Source: Tsukamurella paurometabola (GTDB lineage: Bacteria > Actinomycetota > Actinomycetes > Mycobacteriales > Mycobacteriaceae). Taken from it: a stretch of 64,000 nucleotides of DNA. Positions 1-9,983 of this stretch are shown here, piece after piece (positions within the stretch are counted from its first letter, which is position 1; each line of letters starts with the position of its first letter). The stretch is from assembly GCF_900631615.1 (NCBI RefSeq), contig NZ_LR131273.1, forward strand, positions 4,186,850 through 4,250,849, read 5' to 3'. The notes below the pieces were generated by a model. That model saw only the letters and a list, made by a program, of their open reading frames with translations. It did no database searches and was not told the origin of the DNA. The translations under genes and the position numbers were made by a program.

Positions 1-719
1 ACCTGCGCCGCGATCGCGGCCGCGGCCTGTTCCTGCTGCGCCTGCTGCGCCGCCATCGCCTGCTGCAGCTGCTGCACGAGTTCGGTGGGAAGCTCGATCT
101 CGAGGTGGTCGCGCGCGGGCCGCGGGTCGGTGCCGCGCCGGACGACCGTCTCCGCGAGCATCGCGCGGGCGAGTTGCGCCGCCTGGTCCGCGGTCTCCTG
201 CGGGGAGGCCACGACGATCCGGACCATCCAGCGCGGGCCGTCGACACCGATGAACCGCAGGACGCCGTCGGGCTGGGTGCCGACGACCTCGCGGCCCCAG
301 TGGCCGTCCTCGATCGCGACCTGAGCGCCGTTCTCGCGCAGGGAGTCGGCCAGCTCGGTGACGACCTCGCGCCACTGTCCGCCCGACTTCGGTGCCGCGA
401 ACACGCCGGGCGTGATGCGACCGACCGGGGTGTCGAGGTGCACCCCGACGGGCATGCCCTCGGGGCTCATCTCGACCTGCAGCTGCGACTCCGCCGGCAT
501 CGCCAGGATGAGCGACCCCAGGTCGAGTCGGCCCTCATCGAGGCCGTCGGTGCTCTCCAGGGAGTTGAGGTCGTACGGGCCGGCGCCGGTACCGAGCTCC
601 TGCACCTCGTCCTCGTCCGCGGGCGCCGGCACCGTGTGGTGCTCGGGCTGCCCGACCGTGGCGTACGGGTCGACGCTCGCTGAACTGCGCTGCTTGGACT
701 TGCGGCGGCCGAGGGCCAT
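1..719 (-). CDS. DUF3710 domain protein, C-terminus cut by window edge
   Basis: Reading from ATG at 719 gives 239 codons without a stop before the window ends, so the C-terminus is missing. The start is basic (MALGRRKSKQRSS), followed by an acidic linker and a globular part with the motif GQWREVV and a tryptophan-rich core (GHWGREVVG, GPRWMVRIVV). The visible end is a Gln/Ala-rich tail. This is the DUF3710 family, the Rv2696c-type neighbour of dut in mycobacteria. Its function is unknown. It lies 38 bases downstream of dut on the same strand and is probably cotranscribed with it. Confidence 0.85.
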   Translation of the reverse strand, partial: MALGRRKSKQRSSASVDPYATVGQPEHHTVPAPADEDEVQELGTGAGPYDLNSLESTDGLDEGRLDLGSLILAMPAESQLQVEMSPEGMPVGVHLDTPVGRITPGVFAAPKSGGQWREVVTELADSLRENGAQVAIEDGHWGREVVGTQPDGVLRFIGVDGPRWMVRIVVASPQETADQAAQLARAMLAETVVRRGTDPRPARDHLEIELPTELVQQLQQAMAAQQAQQEQAAAAIAAQ

Positions 720-757
720 GAACGGTGCTCCTTGGTTCTTCGTGGGTGTTCGGGAGG

Positions 758-1219
758 TCAGTGGGAGGACTCGAGGCTCGCGTGCCCGCCCGACGAGCCG
801 TAGCCGCCGGTGCCGCGCACGGTCTCGTCGAGGAACGAGACCTCCTTGAAGTCGGGCAGCTCCACGCGCTGCACGAGCAGCTGCGCGATCCGGTCGCCGC
901 GTTTGATGTCGACGGCCGTCTCGCGGTCGGTGTTGAGCAGGCACACCTTGATCTCCCCGCGGTAGCCGGCATCGATGGTGCCCGGCGTATTGACCACGGT
1001 GAGACCGTGCTTCGCGGCGAGTCCGGAACGCGGGTGGATCAGGCCGACGGTGCCGTGCGGCAGTGCGATCGCCACGCCGGTCGCGACGAGCGTGCGGGCA
1101 CCGGGTTCGATCCGCACGTCGATCGTCGAGTACAGGTCCACGCCCGCGTCGCCGGGATGTGCGCGCTTGGGGAGTGGGAGGCCCTCGTCGAGCCGCAGTA
1201 GGGGTATCTGGCTCACCAT
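758..1219 (-). CDS. dut: dUTP diphosphatase (dUTPase)
   Basis: This gene encodes a 153-residue trimeric dUTPase, which hydrolyses dUTP to dUMP and pyrophosphate and so keeps uracil out of DNA while feeding dTMP synthesis. All five family motifs are visible: HPGDAGVDL (21-29), PRSGLA (63-68), [12 protein letters not shown] (77-88, with the catalytic Asp near 83), RIAQLLVQ (110-117) and the Gly-rich C-terminal arm [11 protein letters not shown] (135-145), which closes over the substrate. The length is normal. It is divergent from the DUF3093 gene, with 23 bases between the starts, so both promoters must overlap the coding ends. The same divergence is found around dut in mycobacteria. Confidence 0.97.
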   Translation of the reverse strand: MVSQIPLLRLDEGLPLPKRAHPGDAGVDLYSTIDVRIEPGARTLVATGVAIALPHGTVGLIHPRSGLAAKHGLTVVNTPGTIDAGYRGEIKVCLLNTDRETAVDIKRGDRIAQLLVQRVELPDFKEVSFLDETVRGTGGYGSSGGHASLESSH

Positions 1220-1242
1220 GGGATGCAGACTACGCTGAAGCC

Positions 1243-1734
1243 GTGTCGGACGATCGAACAGTGAAGACCTCGCAGCCCGGGAGTGGATACTTCGAGAGAC
1301 TCACGGTGCCCTGGTACTGGTGGCTCGCGGGTGCCGTCGTGGCGGGTCTGCTGTGCTTCGAGGTGACGCTCGCCGCGAACTGGGGCGATTGGATGATCGG
1401 CGCGTTCGTTCTGATCGTCGCGGTGATCGCGGTCCTGCTGTGGTCGATGGGCCGGGGCAGCGTCGCGGTGCGCGACGGTGAACTGTGGGCGGGCAACGCC
1501 CACCTGCCACTGGAACTGATCTCCCGTGCCGCCGCGGTGCCGCCTCAGGCGAAGAGCGCGGCGCTGGGCCGCCAGCTCGATCCCGCGGCGTTCGTCTATC
1601 ACAAGGGCTGGATCAAGCAGATGATCGTGGTGGTCCTCGACGATCCCGAGGATCCGACTCCGTACTGGATGGTCTCCACGCGGCACCCGGAGAAGATGCT
1701 CGCGTTGATCCCCGCCGCGACCACGCTCGGATAG
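1243..1734 (+). CDS. DUF3093 membrane protein
   Basis: This 163-residue protein starts at GTG 1243 ([13 protein letters not shown]); GTG 1261 is an alternative in the same frame. Two hydrophobic segments follow a Trp-rich entry ([15 protein letters not shown] and then [16 protein letters not shown]), and a soluble C-terminal part ends in the pattern [17 protein letters not shown]. That pattern is typical of DUF3093, the Rv2698 family next to dut. The function is unknown. It probably sits in the cytoplasmic membrane with the C-terminal domain in the cytoplasm. It is convergent with the DUF4193 gene, 29 bases away. Confidence 0.9.
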   Translation: MSDDRTVKTSQPGSGYFERLTVPWYWWLAGAVVAGLLCFEVTLAANWGDWMIGAFVLIVAVIAVLLWSMGRGSVAVRDGELWAGNAHLPLELISRAAAVPPQAKSAALGRQLDPAAFVYHKGWIKQMIVVVLDDPEDPTPYWMVSTRHPEKMLALIPAATTLG

Positions 1735-1763
1735 CGAGCGGGTCGCCGCGGAGAAGGTCGCCG

Positions 1764-2063
1764 TCAGGCGCAGTCGATGCAGATCAGCTCGTTGCCGTCC
1801 GGATCGGCGAGCCGGCTGCGGTGGTACACCAGGAAGCAGCTGGTACAGGTGAACTCGTCAGCCTGCTTCGGCACCACGCGGACGCTCAGCTCCTCGCCCG
1901 ACAGGTCGGCGCCGGGGAGCTCGAACGACTCGGCGGTCTCGCCCTCGTCGACGTCCACCGTGCCGGACTGGCCCTCGTTGCGACGGGCCTTCAGCTCCTC
2001 GAGCGAATCCTCCGAGATCTCGTCCGCCTCGGAACGTCGTGGAGCGTCGTAATCAGTTGCCAT
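1764..2063 (-). CDS. DUF4193 small zinc-ribbon-like protein
   Basis: This 99-residue protein has an acidic N-terminal half and four cysteines in two pairs at the C-terminus: CTSC (73-76) and CIDC (95-98), the last pair ending one residue before the stop. The spacing fits a zinc ribbon. This is DUF4193 (Rv2699c family), conserved beside cei and suhB in mycobacteria. A role in transcription or RNA binding is plausible from the zinc ribbon but unproven. The segment KQADEFTCTSCFLVYHRSR is the family hallmark. Confidence 0.92.
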   Translation of the reverse strand: MATDYDAPRRSEADEISEDSLEELKARRNEGQSGTVDVDEGETAESFELPGADLSGEELSVRVVPKQADEFTCTSCFLVYHRSRLADPDGNELICIDCA

Positions 2064-2329
2064 GCCGTGTCATCCCCATCCTTGCTCGTGCCCCCGGCCT
2101 CGGGGTTTCCGAGGCCGCCGGGCGCGTTGTGTCCCGCGCGAGCGGCCAGAGTGTAGCGCACTCGAAATCGGATGTCACGGACTTTCCGTGACGGTTGCCG
2201 ATTCCACCGCTCGTTGCCCCTCCAACGCAGGAAGGTCCCGGATGATTCCCGCTCCGGCGCGAAGGATTCCCGGGACCGCTCCGCGCCGCCTCCCCTGCCG
2301 GACGGGCGCGCTCCCGTACAGTCGGGGCC

Positions 2330-3067
2330 GTGGTTTCCCAGCTCACCGGCGCGGGCCGGCGATTCGACCGGAACGGTGAACCGTTCCGGCGTCGCAACAC
2401 GCTGCCGATCCTCATCGTGATCGCCGTCCTCGCCGTGGTCGCCATCGCGACCTGGGCTCGAGCCATGTCCTCCCAGGAGGAGACGGCCGCTCCCGTGTCC
2501 TGCCCGCCCCCGCCCGCGCCGTCGGCCTCGGTGTCGGCGACGCCGACGCAGGGCGCCGCGGCGCGAGCCGGGGCGACCGCGCCGGCACCCGCGCCCGCCG
2601 CGGGCCAGTTCGAGGTCGTCTCCCCCGACGACCTCGTCTCGGTCCGGCCCGCGCCGCTCGCCGCGTCGACGGTCCGCGTGCTCAACGCCTCGGGCCAGGC
2701 CGGCCGCGCCGAGACCACCTTGAACAAGCTGGCCGACTACGGTTTCGGCGCCCCCACCACCGGCGCCTACGGGAACGATCCCGTGTACCCCGAGATGGCG
2801 TGCCAGGCGCAGCTGCGGTTCGGCGACTCCGGCCGGGCCGCGGCGGCGGCGGCGTGGATCATCGCGCCGTGCGCCGAGCTCATCAACGACGGTCGGCGCG
2901 ACAACTCGGTCGACCTGGTGCTGGGCACCTTCTTCACGGACCTCGAACCCAGCACCGACGCCCAGGAGATCCTCCGCATCCTGCGCGCGGCACCCGCCGG
3001 AGCGGCGGACGGCGGCGCGAACCCCGCACTCGTGTCGGCCGTGCACAGCCAGTCCTGCAACCGCTGA
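2330..3067 (+). CDS. cei: Envelope integrity protein Cei
   Basis: This 245-residue protein starts at GTG 2330. A basic N-terminus is followed by one membrane helix (about residues 25-45, LPILIVIAVLAVVAIATW), an Ala/Pro-rich linker with CPPPPAP, and a LytR_C-type extracellular domain with the signature VRVLNASGQAGRAE. The Rv2700 orthologue is called Cei because its loss damages the mycobacterial cell envelope. Orientation (N-terminus inside, domain outside) follows from the positive charge before the helix. It is convergent with suhB, with 12 bases between the stops and no clear hairpin between them. Confidence 0.9.
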   Translation: MVSQLTGAGRRFDRNGEPFRRRNTLPILIVIAVLAVVAIATWARAMSSQEETAAPVSCPPPPAPSASVSATPTQGAAARAGATAPAPAPAAGQFEVVSPDDLVSVRPAPLAASTVRVLNASGQAGRAETTLNKLADYGFGAPTTGAYGNDPVYPEMACQAQLRFGDSGRAAAAAAWIIAPCAELINDGRRDNSVDLVLGTFFTDLEPSTDAQEILRILRAAPAGAADGGANPALVSAVHSQSCNR

Positions 3068-3079
3068 TCGCGGCGCCGG

Positions 3080-3952
3080 TCAGAGGGCTTCGAGTCCACC
3101 TGCCCCGCGGAGCAGGGCGATCAGTTCGTCGGCGATCCCCGGTGCCGCCGCGAGCGTCAGGGCGCCGTCCGCGCTGGTCGAATTCGCGGGCGGCACGATG
3201 ACGACGGCCCCGGCCTCCTCCGCGATGAGCGCCCCGGCCGCCCAGTCCCACGGGCTCAGGCCGTGCTCGTAGTGCGCGTCGGCGCGTCCCGCGGCCACCA
3301 TGCACAGGTCGAGAGCCGCGGAGCCGATCCGCCGGACGTCGCGCACCGCGGGCAGGAGTTCCGCGAGCACGCGCCCCTGCTTCTCCCGGCGCTCGCGGGC
3401 GTATCCGAAACCGGTCGCGACGAGGGCCAGCGCGGGATCGGTGATCGGGTTGGCGCGCAACTCGCGGACCGTGCCGTCCGGGGCGATCTCGCGCGCTCCG
3501 CCGCCGCGGGCCGCGGCGTAGACCGTGCCGTGGACGACGTCCGCGACGGCCCCCGCGACGGACACCCCGTCGACCTGGGCGCCGAGGGACACCGCGTACG
3601 CGGGCACGCCGTACAGGAAGTTGACCGTCCCGTCGATGGGGTCGACGATCCATCGAACGGTGCCCGCCTCCCCCGCGTCACCGCCGAACTCCTCGCCGAG
3701 GACGGTGTCGCCGGGACGCACCTGCGCGAGGCGCTCCCGCACGAATCGCTCCGTCTCGGTGTCGACGACGGTGACCGGATCGGTCGGCGTCGATTTGGTG
3801 GTCACGCCCTCCGGGCGCGTCCCCTGCTCGCCGTCGAATGCGTTGGCGCCGAAGACCTCCGCCCGGCGGTCCGCGACGCGCTGCGCGGCTTCCGTGACGA
3901 CGGCGACGGCGATCTCGGACAACTCCCACCGGTTAAGTTGCACGCCCTCCAC
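3080..3952 (-). CDS. suhB: Inositol-1-monophosphatase family protein
   Basis: This 290-residue Mg2+/Li+-dependent phosphatase belongs to the IMPase family and probably supplies free inositol for phosphatidylinositol and mycothiol synthesis. Metal-binding motifs are intact: GEEFG (86-90), WIVDPIDGT (101-109) and PWDWAAGALI (234-243). The start is GTG 3952; GTG 3943 is an alternative that removes three residues. Synteny (cei, suhB, ppgK, sigA) matches Rv2700-Rv2703, supporting the suhB name. It is divergent from ppgK. A second, distantly related IMPase-like gene lies at 37114 in the accessory region. Confidence 0.93.
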   Translation of the reverse strand: MEGVQLNRWELSEIAVAVVTEAAQRVADRRAEVFGANAFDGEQGTRPEGVTTKSTPTDPVTVVDTETERFVRERLAQVRPGDTVLGEEFGGDAGEAGTVRWIVDPIDGTVNFLYGVPAYAVSLGAQVDGVSVAGAVADVVHGTVYAAARGGGAREIAPDGTVRELRANPITDPALALVATGFGYARERREKQGRVLAELLPAVRDVRRIGSAALDLCMVAAGRADAHYEHGLSPWDWAAGALIAEEAGAVVIVPPANSTSADGALTLAAAPGIADELIALLRGAGGLEAL

Positions 3953-4044
3953 AGAACCACAATCCGCGGTAGTTTGTCAGCGCCGGGGGCACCCGGGCCG
4001 AGGACGAGACGTGCGACACACATCGAGGAATGCGGAGCGAGTAC

Positions 4045-4788
4045 ATGGCGGAGAATCTGGGGTTCGGTGTCGACATCGGCGGCAGTGGCATCAAGGGCGG
4101 CGTCGTCGACATGGACACGGGTGAACTGGTCGGTGAGCGGTTCAAGGTACCGACGCCCCAGCCGTCGACGCCCGCGGCGTGTGCCGACGCGGTCCGTGAG
4201 GTGATCGGCCACTTCGACTGGACGGGTCCGGTCGGTGTCACGGTGCCGGCGGTGGTGACGAACGGCACGGTGCGCAGCGCCGCGAACATCGATGCGGGAT
4301 GGATCGGCACCGACGCCGACGAGCTGTTCACCTCGGCGCTGAACCTGCCCGTCACGGTGCTCAACGACGCGGACGCCGCGGGGCTGGCCGAGGACCGGTA
4401 CGGGGCCGGCCGCGACTTCGACGGGGTGATCCTGCTGCTCACCCTCGGCACCGGCATCGGCTCGGCACTGATCCACCGCGGGACCCTGGTGCCCAACACC
4501 GAGTTCGGTCACATCGAGGTGGAGGGCAAGGAGGCCGAGCACCGCGCCGCGAGTTCGGTGAAGGACCGCCGCGGGTGGAGTTACGAGAAGTGGGCGGGAC
4601 AGGTCAGCCGCGTCTTCCGGGAGTACGAGAAGCTGCTGTGGCCGGACCTGATCATCGTGGGCGGCGGGATCAGCCGCAAGGCCGACAAGTGGGTGCCGCT
4701 GTTGGAGGTCACGACGAAGGTGATTCCCGCGAAGTTGCTGAACACCGCGGGCATCGTCGGCGCGGCGATGGCATCGCAACGCGACTGA
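4045..4788 (+). CDS. ppgK: Polyphosphate glucokinase (ROK family)
   Basis: This enzyme phosphorylates glucose using polyphosphate or ATP. The ROK nucleotide-binding motif DIGGSGIKG lies at residues 10-18 and the second phosphate-binding loop LGTGIGSA near 134-141, followed by NTEFGHIEV, the sugar-binding part of the fold. I take ATG 4045 (MAENLGFGVD) because GGAG at 4034-4037 is seven bases upstream. The in-frame ATG at 4030 has no usable ribosome site. The length of about 247 residues is normal. It lies upstream of sigA in the same direction, 218 bases away, as in mycobacteria. Confidence 0.93.
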   Translation: MAENLGFGVDIGGSGIKGGVVDMDTGELVGERFKVPTPQPSTPAACADAVREVIGHFDWTGPVGVTVPAVVTNGTVRSAANIDAGWIGTDADELFTSALNLPVTVLNDADAAGLAEDRYGAGRDFDGVILLLTLGTGIGSALIHRGTLVPNTEFGHIEVEGKEAEHRAASSVKDRRGWSYEKWAGQVSRVFREYEKLLWPDLIIVGGGISRKADKWVPLLEVTTKVIPAKLLNTAGIVGAAMASQRD

Positions 4789-4845
4789 TCCGTCCGGTTC
4801 GGGCGCTTTGACCGCAGGTGAATGCGGGCGGAGCGACCCAATCGT

Positions 4846-4851
4846 TACAAT
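4846..4851 (+). promoter_or_regulatory. Possible -10 element of the sigA promoter
   Basis: TACAAT lies 155 bases before the sigA start in a 218-base gap and is close to the TATAAT consensus. I find no good -35 hexamer at the usual distance: TTGACC at 4808 is too far upstream. In actinobacteria a good -10 alone can suffice. This is a weak prediction. Confidence 0.35.
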
Positions 4852-5006
4852 GGGGTCCCGGCGTCGAAACGCCGGAACAGACGCCGGATCCCCTCGCCTC
4901 CGGACGCCTCAGCCACCACCGATGCCGCACCCGGCTCGGGACCGGTGCTGTTGGCGCGCCCGGGATGTGGTTCCGGCGCACGCAGGCACAGTAGGAAAGG
5001 GCGTAC

Positions 5007-6458
<1,452 letters not shown>

Positions 6459-6468
6459 CTCCCGTTCC

Positions 6469-6500
6469 CGAACGCCCGACGGTACGCCGTCGGGCGTTCG
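6469..6500. terminator. Hairpin terminator downstream of sigA
   Basis: A perfect 14-bp stem (CGAACGCCCGACGG with its complement) closes a TACG tetraloop, ten bases after the sigA stop. The T-tract is weak (ACGTTT). This is a typical high-GC intrinsic terminator form. Confidence 0.85.
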
Positions 6501-6529
6501 ACGTTTCGCTGTCCGAGTATCGTCGCGGT

Positions 6530-7009
6530 GTGTACTCCCGACCGTCGATCGAGATTCCGACGTTCGTCGATGACGAGGGAACTCCGATCCCCTACGGCGA
6601 TCGCTGGTCGTTCGACGAGGATCCGCCCGACGACAGCTATTCACGGGAGCATCACCCCGAACGGTTCGCGCCCCTCCACATCGTTGCGAACGCCCTCATC
6701 GACCACATCGTTGCGACCCACGACGTCGTCCTCACAGACCTGGGGCCGGAGTCCGACTACGTCAACGCCACAGTCCGGCAGACCCGGGTCGCGTCGCGCT
6801 CTGCGCCCGAGGACGCGCTCGACTTCCTCCTGACCGACTTCCCGTCCGCCGGCGTACGAGTCGCGCCCGACGTGACGGTCCACTATCCGGTCTGTTCGTG
6901 CGACGCCTGCGACGAAACCTGGGAATACGGCGCGGATCAGCTCGAAGCGATCGTCCTCCAGCGGGTGGCGTTCTGGCCCGCGCGGCGGAGCGGACCGACA
7001 GCGACCTAA
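6530..7009 (+). CDS. DUF6226-like hypothetical protein
   Basis: This 159-residue soluble protein starts at GTG 6530 (MYSRPSIEIPTFVDD). It has a Cys cluster CSCDACDE near residue 124 and no membrane segment. I think it belongs to the small actinobacterial family DUF6226, whose function is unknown. No Shine-Dalgarno is visible. A GAGTAT hexamer at 6515-6520 lies nine bases before the GTG, so a leaderless transcript is possible. Its stop overlaps the stop of the convergent membrane-protein gene (7006-7009). Confidence 0.65.
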   Translation: MYSRPSIEIPTFVDDEGTPIPYGDRWSFDEDPPDDSYSREHHPERFAPLHIVANALIDHIVATHDVVLTDLGPESDYVNATVRQTRVASRSAPEDALDFLLTDFPSAGVRVAPDVTVHYPVCSCDACDETWEYGADQLEAIVLQRVAFWPARRSGPTAT

Positions 7010-7563
7010 TCGCTCGCGCTCCCTCCCCGTCCCGCTACCCACAGCGGACCGGTGACCAGCCAGATGACCGTGATCACGCCGAGACTGCCGAAGACGCCCA
7101 TGAGCGCCTCCCGCTGCGTGTCATCGGCGACGGTGTATCCCAGGCCGAGCGACACGGCACCGGCGATCGCGACGGCCCCGAGCCAGCGGTAGAAGTCCGA
7201 CCACTCCTTGCGAGTCCGCTCGGGCCCGAGCTTCGGCACCTTGCGCGGTGCGGGTCCACCCGCGAAGCGGTGTGCGAACCGCTCGTCCGCCCACGCGATC
7301 ATGCGGTGACCGAACATCACGGTGCACCCCAGGTAGATGCCCGCGAGCCGGTGCGCGAAGCCGACCTCACCGCCGCGGTAGAGGTCGATCCCGACCGCCA
7401 CGATGAGCACCACGTCGAGCAGGGGCACGAGCGCGAGTGCGACCATCCCGGCACGCCGCCACCGCAGGATGTACCGCATCGCAAGGCCACCGAGTACGAG
7501 GACCCAGAATCCGACCTCGCATGCGGCGATCGTCCACAACACCGGACTGTTCAGCTCTCCCAT
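7006..7563 (-). CDS. Integral membrane protein of unknown function
   Basis: This 185-residue protein starts at ATG 7563 (MGELNSPVLWTIAACEVGF). About four or five membrane helices can be seen: residues 8-28, 40-58, 70-86, then after a basic loop (RKVPKLGPERTRKEW) two more near the C-terminus. I recognise no named family. It is divergent from the histidine kinase gene, 108 bases between starts, so it could share control with the two-component pair, but this is only positional. Confidence 0.7.
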   Translation of the reverse strand: MGELNSPVLWTIAACEVGFWVLVLGGLAMRYILRWRRAGMVALALVPLLDVVLIVAVGIDLYRGGEVGFAHRLAGIYLGCTVMFGHRMIAWADERFAHRFAGGPAPRKVPKLGPERTRKEWSDFYRWLGAVAIAGAVSLGLGYTVADDTQREALMGVFGSLGVITVIWLVTGPLWVAGRGGSASD

Positions 7564-7671
7564 GCCCCGCACTCTGCCTGCACGCAGCCACGCCGTCATC
7601 CGTCCCCCGGGGCCCCTCCCCTCCGTCGTTCGGCGGACCCGCCGGTCGCCGCGATGTGCTGCAATGGGCGC

Positions 7672-8784
7672 ATGAGGTCGGTGGCGAGCGGGTGGTCGTC
7701 GGAGTACGCGGCCGTGCCGGCCTTCGGCATCTGCCTGGTGGGTGCGGTGCTCTGGAGCGCGGGCGGATGGTCCGTCCGGGAGGAGACCGAGGACTTCTAC
7801 CCGTGGCAGGTGAAGCTCGCCCTCCTGTGCGGCGCCCTGGCGATCCAGCTCCTGGCCCGCCGCCGGCCGGGTGTCGCGTTCGCGATGATGCTGTTCCTGG
7901 TCCTGTGGGACCTCGGCTTCGGCCCGTCGGTGGTGCTGTGGATCGCGTTCTCGGACGTGATCTACCTCGCGGTGGCGACGGGCTCCGAGCGCCTGCGGGA
8001 GGTCGTGTCGTGGACGGTGCTGGCGATGACGCTCGTCTTCGGCACCTCCGTCACCGTCCTCGGCGGCGTGAAGGCGGGGATGTACGCCGTCCTGATCCTC
8101 ATCGCCGTCATCTGGTCGCCCATCGGGTACGGGCGTGCGGTGCTGGCGTATCGGCGGCTCGCCGAGCTCGAACGGGAGGAGAGCGAATCCCGCCGTGCGA
8201 CCGCCCTCGCCGACGAACGGCGTCGCCTGGCCCGCGAGCTGCACGACACCGTCGCCGGCCACCTGTCCGCGGTCGCGATCCTCGCCGACGCCGCGCAGCG
8301 CACGCCCGAGAACCCGGCTGTGCTGCAGTCGATCCGCTCCGGCAGCCTCGCCGCACTCGAGGAGATGCGCGCCACGATCAACCTGCTGACCTCCCCCGAC
8401 GACGCCGCCGTCCGTACCACCCTCGAGTCGCTGGAACCGCTCATCGAGACCGCGGGGGCCGCCGGGGTCGCGGTGCGGCTCGACCTGCCCGACGGTCCGC
8501 TGCCCACCGCGGTCGAGGCCGCCCTCACCCGGATCCTGGGCGAGGTCATCACGAACGCCACCAAACACGCCCCCGGCGCCGAGTTGGACGTCGCCGTCGG
8601 CATCACGGAGGACCACCTGACCATGACCGCCGTGAACGCGCTCCCGCCCGGCCCGACCGGCTCCGGCGACGGCCTGCGCAACATCGCTTTCCGCGCCGAA
8701 TCCATCGGTGGTTCGGCGACCGCCGGCCCGGACGGCGGCGCCTGGGTCGTCCGGGCGAGGATCCCGATGGAGGTGGCGCGGTGA
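7672..8784 (+). CDS. Two-component sensor histidine kinase (NarL/DesK type)
   Basis: This 370-residue kinase has about five membrane helices in residues 10-165, a short coiled linker, a HisKA_3 box with RRLARELHDTVAGHLSAV (His about 191) and a C-terminal HATPase_c-like domain with N-box EVITNATKHAPGAEL and G-box GSGDGLRNI. The sensor has no large extracellular loop, so the signal may be within or near the membrane. ATG 7672 is chosen; ATG 7654 is an in-frame alternative. The GTGA overlap with the next gene shows a translationally coupled kinase/regulator pair. Confidence 0.9.
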   Translation: MRSVASGWSSEYAAVPAFGICLVGAVLWSAGGWSVREETEDFYPWQVKLALLCGALAIQLLARRRPGVAFAMMLFLVLWDLGFGPSVVLWIAFSDVIYLAVATGSERLREVVSWTVLAMTLVFGTSVTVLGGVKAGMYAVLILIAVIWSPIGYGRAVLAYRRLAELEREESESRRATALADERRRLARELHDTVAGHLSAVAILADAAQRTPENPAVLQSIRSGSLAALEEMRATINLLTSPDDAAVRTTLESLEPLIETAGAAGVAVRLDLPDGPLPTAVEAALTRILGEVITNATKHAPGAELDVAVGITEDHLTMTAVNALPPGPTGSGDGLRNIAFRAESIGGSATAGPDGGAWVVRARIPMEVAR

Positions 8785-9419
8785 CGGCGACAGTCGTCCT
8801 GGCGGACGACCACGCGGCGATCCGGGCGGGATTGCGCCTGCTGCTCGAGTCCACGGGCGAGGTGCGGGTCGTCGGCGAGGCGGCCGATGGCGCCGCGGCC
8901 CTGCGTCAGGCCCGCGCGCTCAAGCCGGACGTCGTCGTGATGGACGTACGGATGCCGCGCGTCGACGGGCTGGCCGCGACGGCGTCCGTCGTCGCCGAGA
9001 CCGACAGCGCGGTCCTGGTGCTCACGACGTTCGACCTCGACGAGTACGTGCTCGGCGCGCTCAGCGCGGGGGCCAGCGGCTTCCTCCTCAAGTCCGCGGG
9101 CGGCGACGAGCTGATCCGCGCGGTCCTGGCCGTGGCGGCGGGCGACGCCGTGCTCGACCCGAAGGTGACCCGCGCGGTGATCGCGGCCATCCCCCGGCCC
9201 GCCGCCGAGCCGGCCGCCGTGGACCTGAGCGGCCTCACCGATCGCGAGCGCGATGTCCTCGCCGGGCTCGGCGAGGGCCTGTCGAACCAGCAGATCGCGC
9301 GCCGCCTGGACATCGGTGAGGCCACGGTGAAGACCCACGTGTCCCGCGTGCTGATGAAGCTCGGTGTGCAGTCCCGTGTGCAGGCCGCAGTCGTCGCTGC
9401 ACAATCAGGTTTGAGCTAG
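8781..9419 (+). CDS. LuxR/NarL-family response regulator
   Basis: This 212-residue regulator is the partner of the upstream kinase. The receiver domain (1-120) has the acidic pocket ADD (8-10), phosphoacceptor Asp55 in VVVMDVRMP, a switch Thr in VLTTFD and Lys in FLLKSAGG. The LuxR helix-turn-helix (about 145-205) carries LTDRERDVLAGLGEG and IGEATVKTHVSRVLMKLGV. The start GTG 8781 overlaps the kinase stop by four bases. The target is unknown; the DUF6069 gene 67 bases downstream, which has its own possible promoter, is the obvious candidate. Confidence 0.93.
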   Translation: MTATVVLADDHAAIRAGLRLLLESTGEVRVVGEAADGAAALRQARALKPDVVVMDVRMPRVDGLAATASVVAETDSAVLVLTTFDLDEYVLGALSAGASGFLLKSAGGDELIRAVLAVAAGDAVLDPKVTRAVIAAIPRPAAEPAAVDLSGLTDRERDVLAGLGEGLSNQQIARRLDIGEATVKTHVSRVLMKLGVQSRVQAAVVAAQSGLS

Positions 9420-9422
9420 GAC

Positions 9423-9451
9423 TTGACCTCAACAATGCTTCGGGTTATTTG
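9423..9451 (+). promoter_or_regulatory. Possible promoter of the DUF6069 gene
   Basis: TTGACC (9423-9428) and TATTTG (9446-9451) are separated by 17 bases, just after the response-regulator stop and 35 bases before the ATG at 9487. The -35 is good and the -10 is poor, so an activator may be needed; the adjacent response regulator is a candidate. Confidence 0.4.
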
Positions 9452-9486
9452 ATGGACTTGTTCCAGAAACGACCCGAGGAGAGATC

Positions 9487-9915
9487 ATGACCGCCATCGA
9501 CACCGCATCCCCATCGACGTTCCGCCTCACCCGCACGACCGCCGTGCTCGGCACCGTCGTCCTCTCGCTGCTCATCAACCTCGCACTGTGGCTCGTGGGC
9601 CTCGCCGCCGGCGGCGACTTCACCATGACCGACGAGGCCGGGGCCCGCGCCTCGGTCGCCCCGGGCGGCGTCGTCCTCATGACGGTGGCGCCGCTCGCCG
9701 TGGGAATGACCGCGGCCGTGCTGCTCTCGAAGCTGTGGGCCCCGATCCTGCGCGTGGCCGCCGTGGTCGGCGCCGCAGCGTCGCTCGGCACCATCGCGGG
9801 CACCCTGGCCGCCGACTTCGACGGCCCGTCCACGGTGGCCCTGTCCCTGATGCACGTGGTGATCGCCGCGGTGCTGGTCATCGTCCTGGAGGCGCTGTTC
9901 CGCCGGGTGCGCTGA
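9487..9915 (+). CDS. DUF6069-type membrane protein
   Basis: This 142-residue protein has four hydrophobic segments (about 18-40, 60-82, 88-108, 116-136) and a soluble loop GGDFTMTDEAGARASVAPGG between the first two. The pattern matches actinobacterial DUF6069 family proteins, whose function is unknown. A strong ribosome site, GAGGAGAG, lies just before the ATG. It follows the two-component genes and ends at a hairpin shared with the convergent carboxylase gene. Confidence 0.75.
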   Translation: MTAIDTASPSTFRLTRTTAVLGTVVLSLLINLALWLVGLAAGGDFTMTDEAGARASVAPGGVVLMTVAPLAVGMTAAVLLSKLWAPILRVAAVVGAAASLGTIAGTLAADFDGPSTVALSLMHVVIAAVLVIVLEALFRRVR

Positions 9916-9948
9916 GCGCAGGCGCGCACCGAGCGCCGCACGGAGGAC

Positions 9949-9983
9949 CCGTACCCTCACCCCCTCACCGGGTGAGGGTACGG
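9949..9983. terminator. Bidirectional hairpin terminator; carboxylase stop codon in its loop
   Basis: A perfect 14-bp stem (CCGTACCCTCACCC with its complement) closes the 7-base loop CCTCACC. The TCA in the loop (9965-9967) is the minus-strand TGA stop of the carboxylase. It lies 33 bases after the DUF6069 stop and so can serve both convergent genes. Confidence 0.85.

Noticed and set aside
4808-4813. TTGACC as -35 of the sigA promoter
   Set aside because: It is 32 bases from the TACAAT at 4846, far beyond the usual 16-19 base spacing.
9411-9431. TTGAG...CTCAA inverted repeat near the response-regulator end as a MerR or response-regulator operator
   Set aside because: Only five bases per arm and partly inside the promoter hexamer; too weak to separate from chance.
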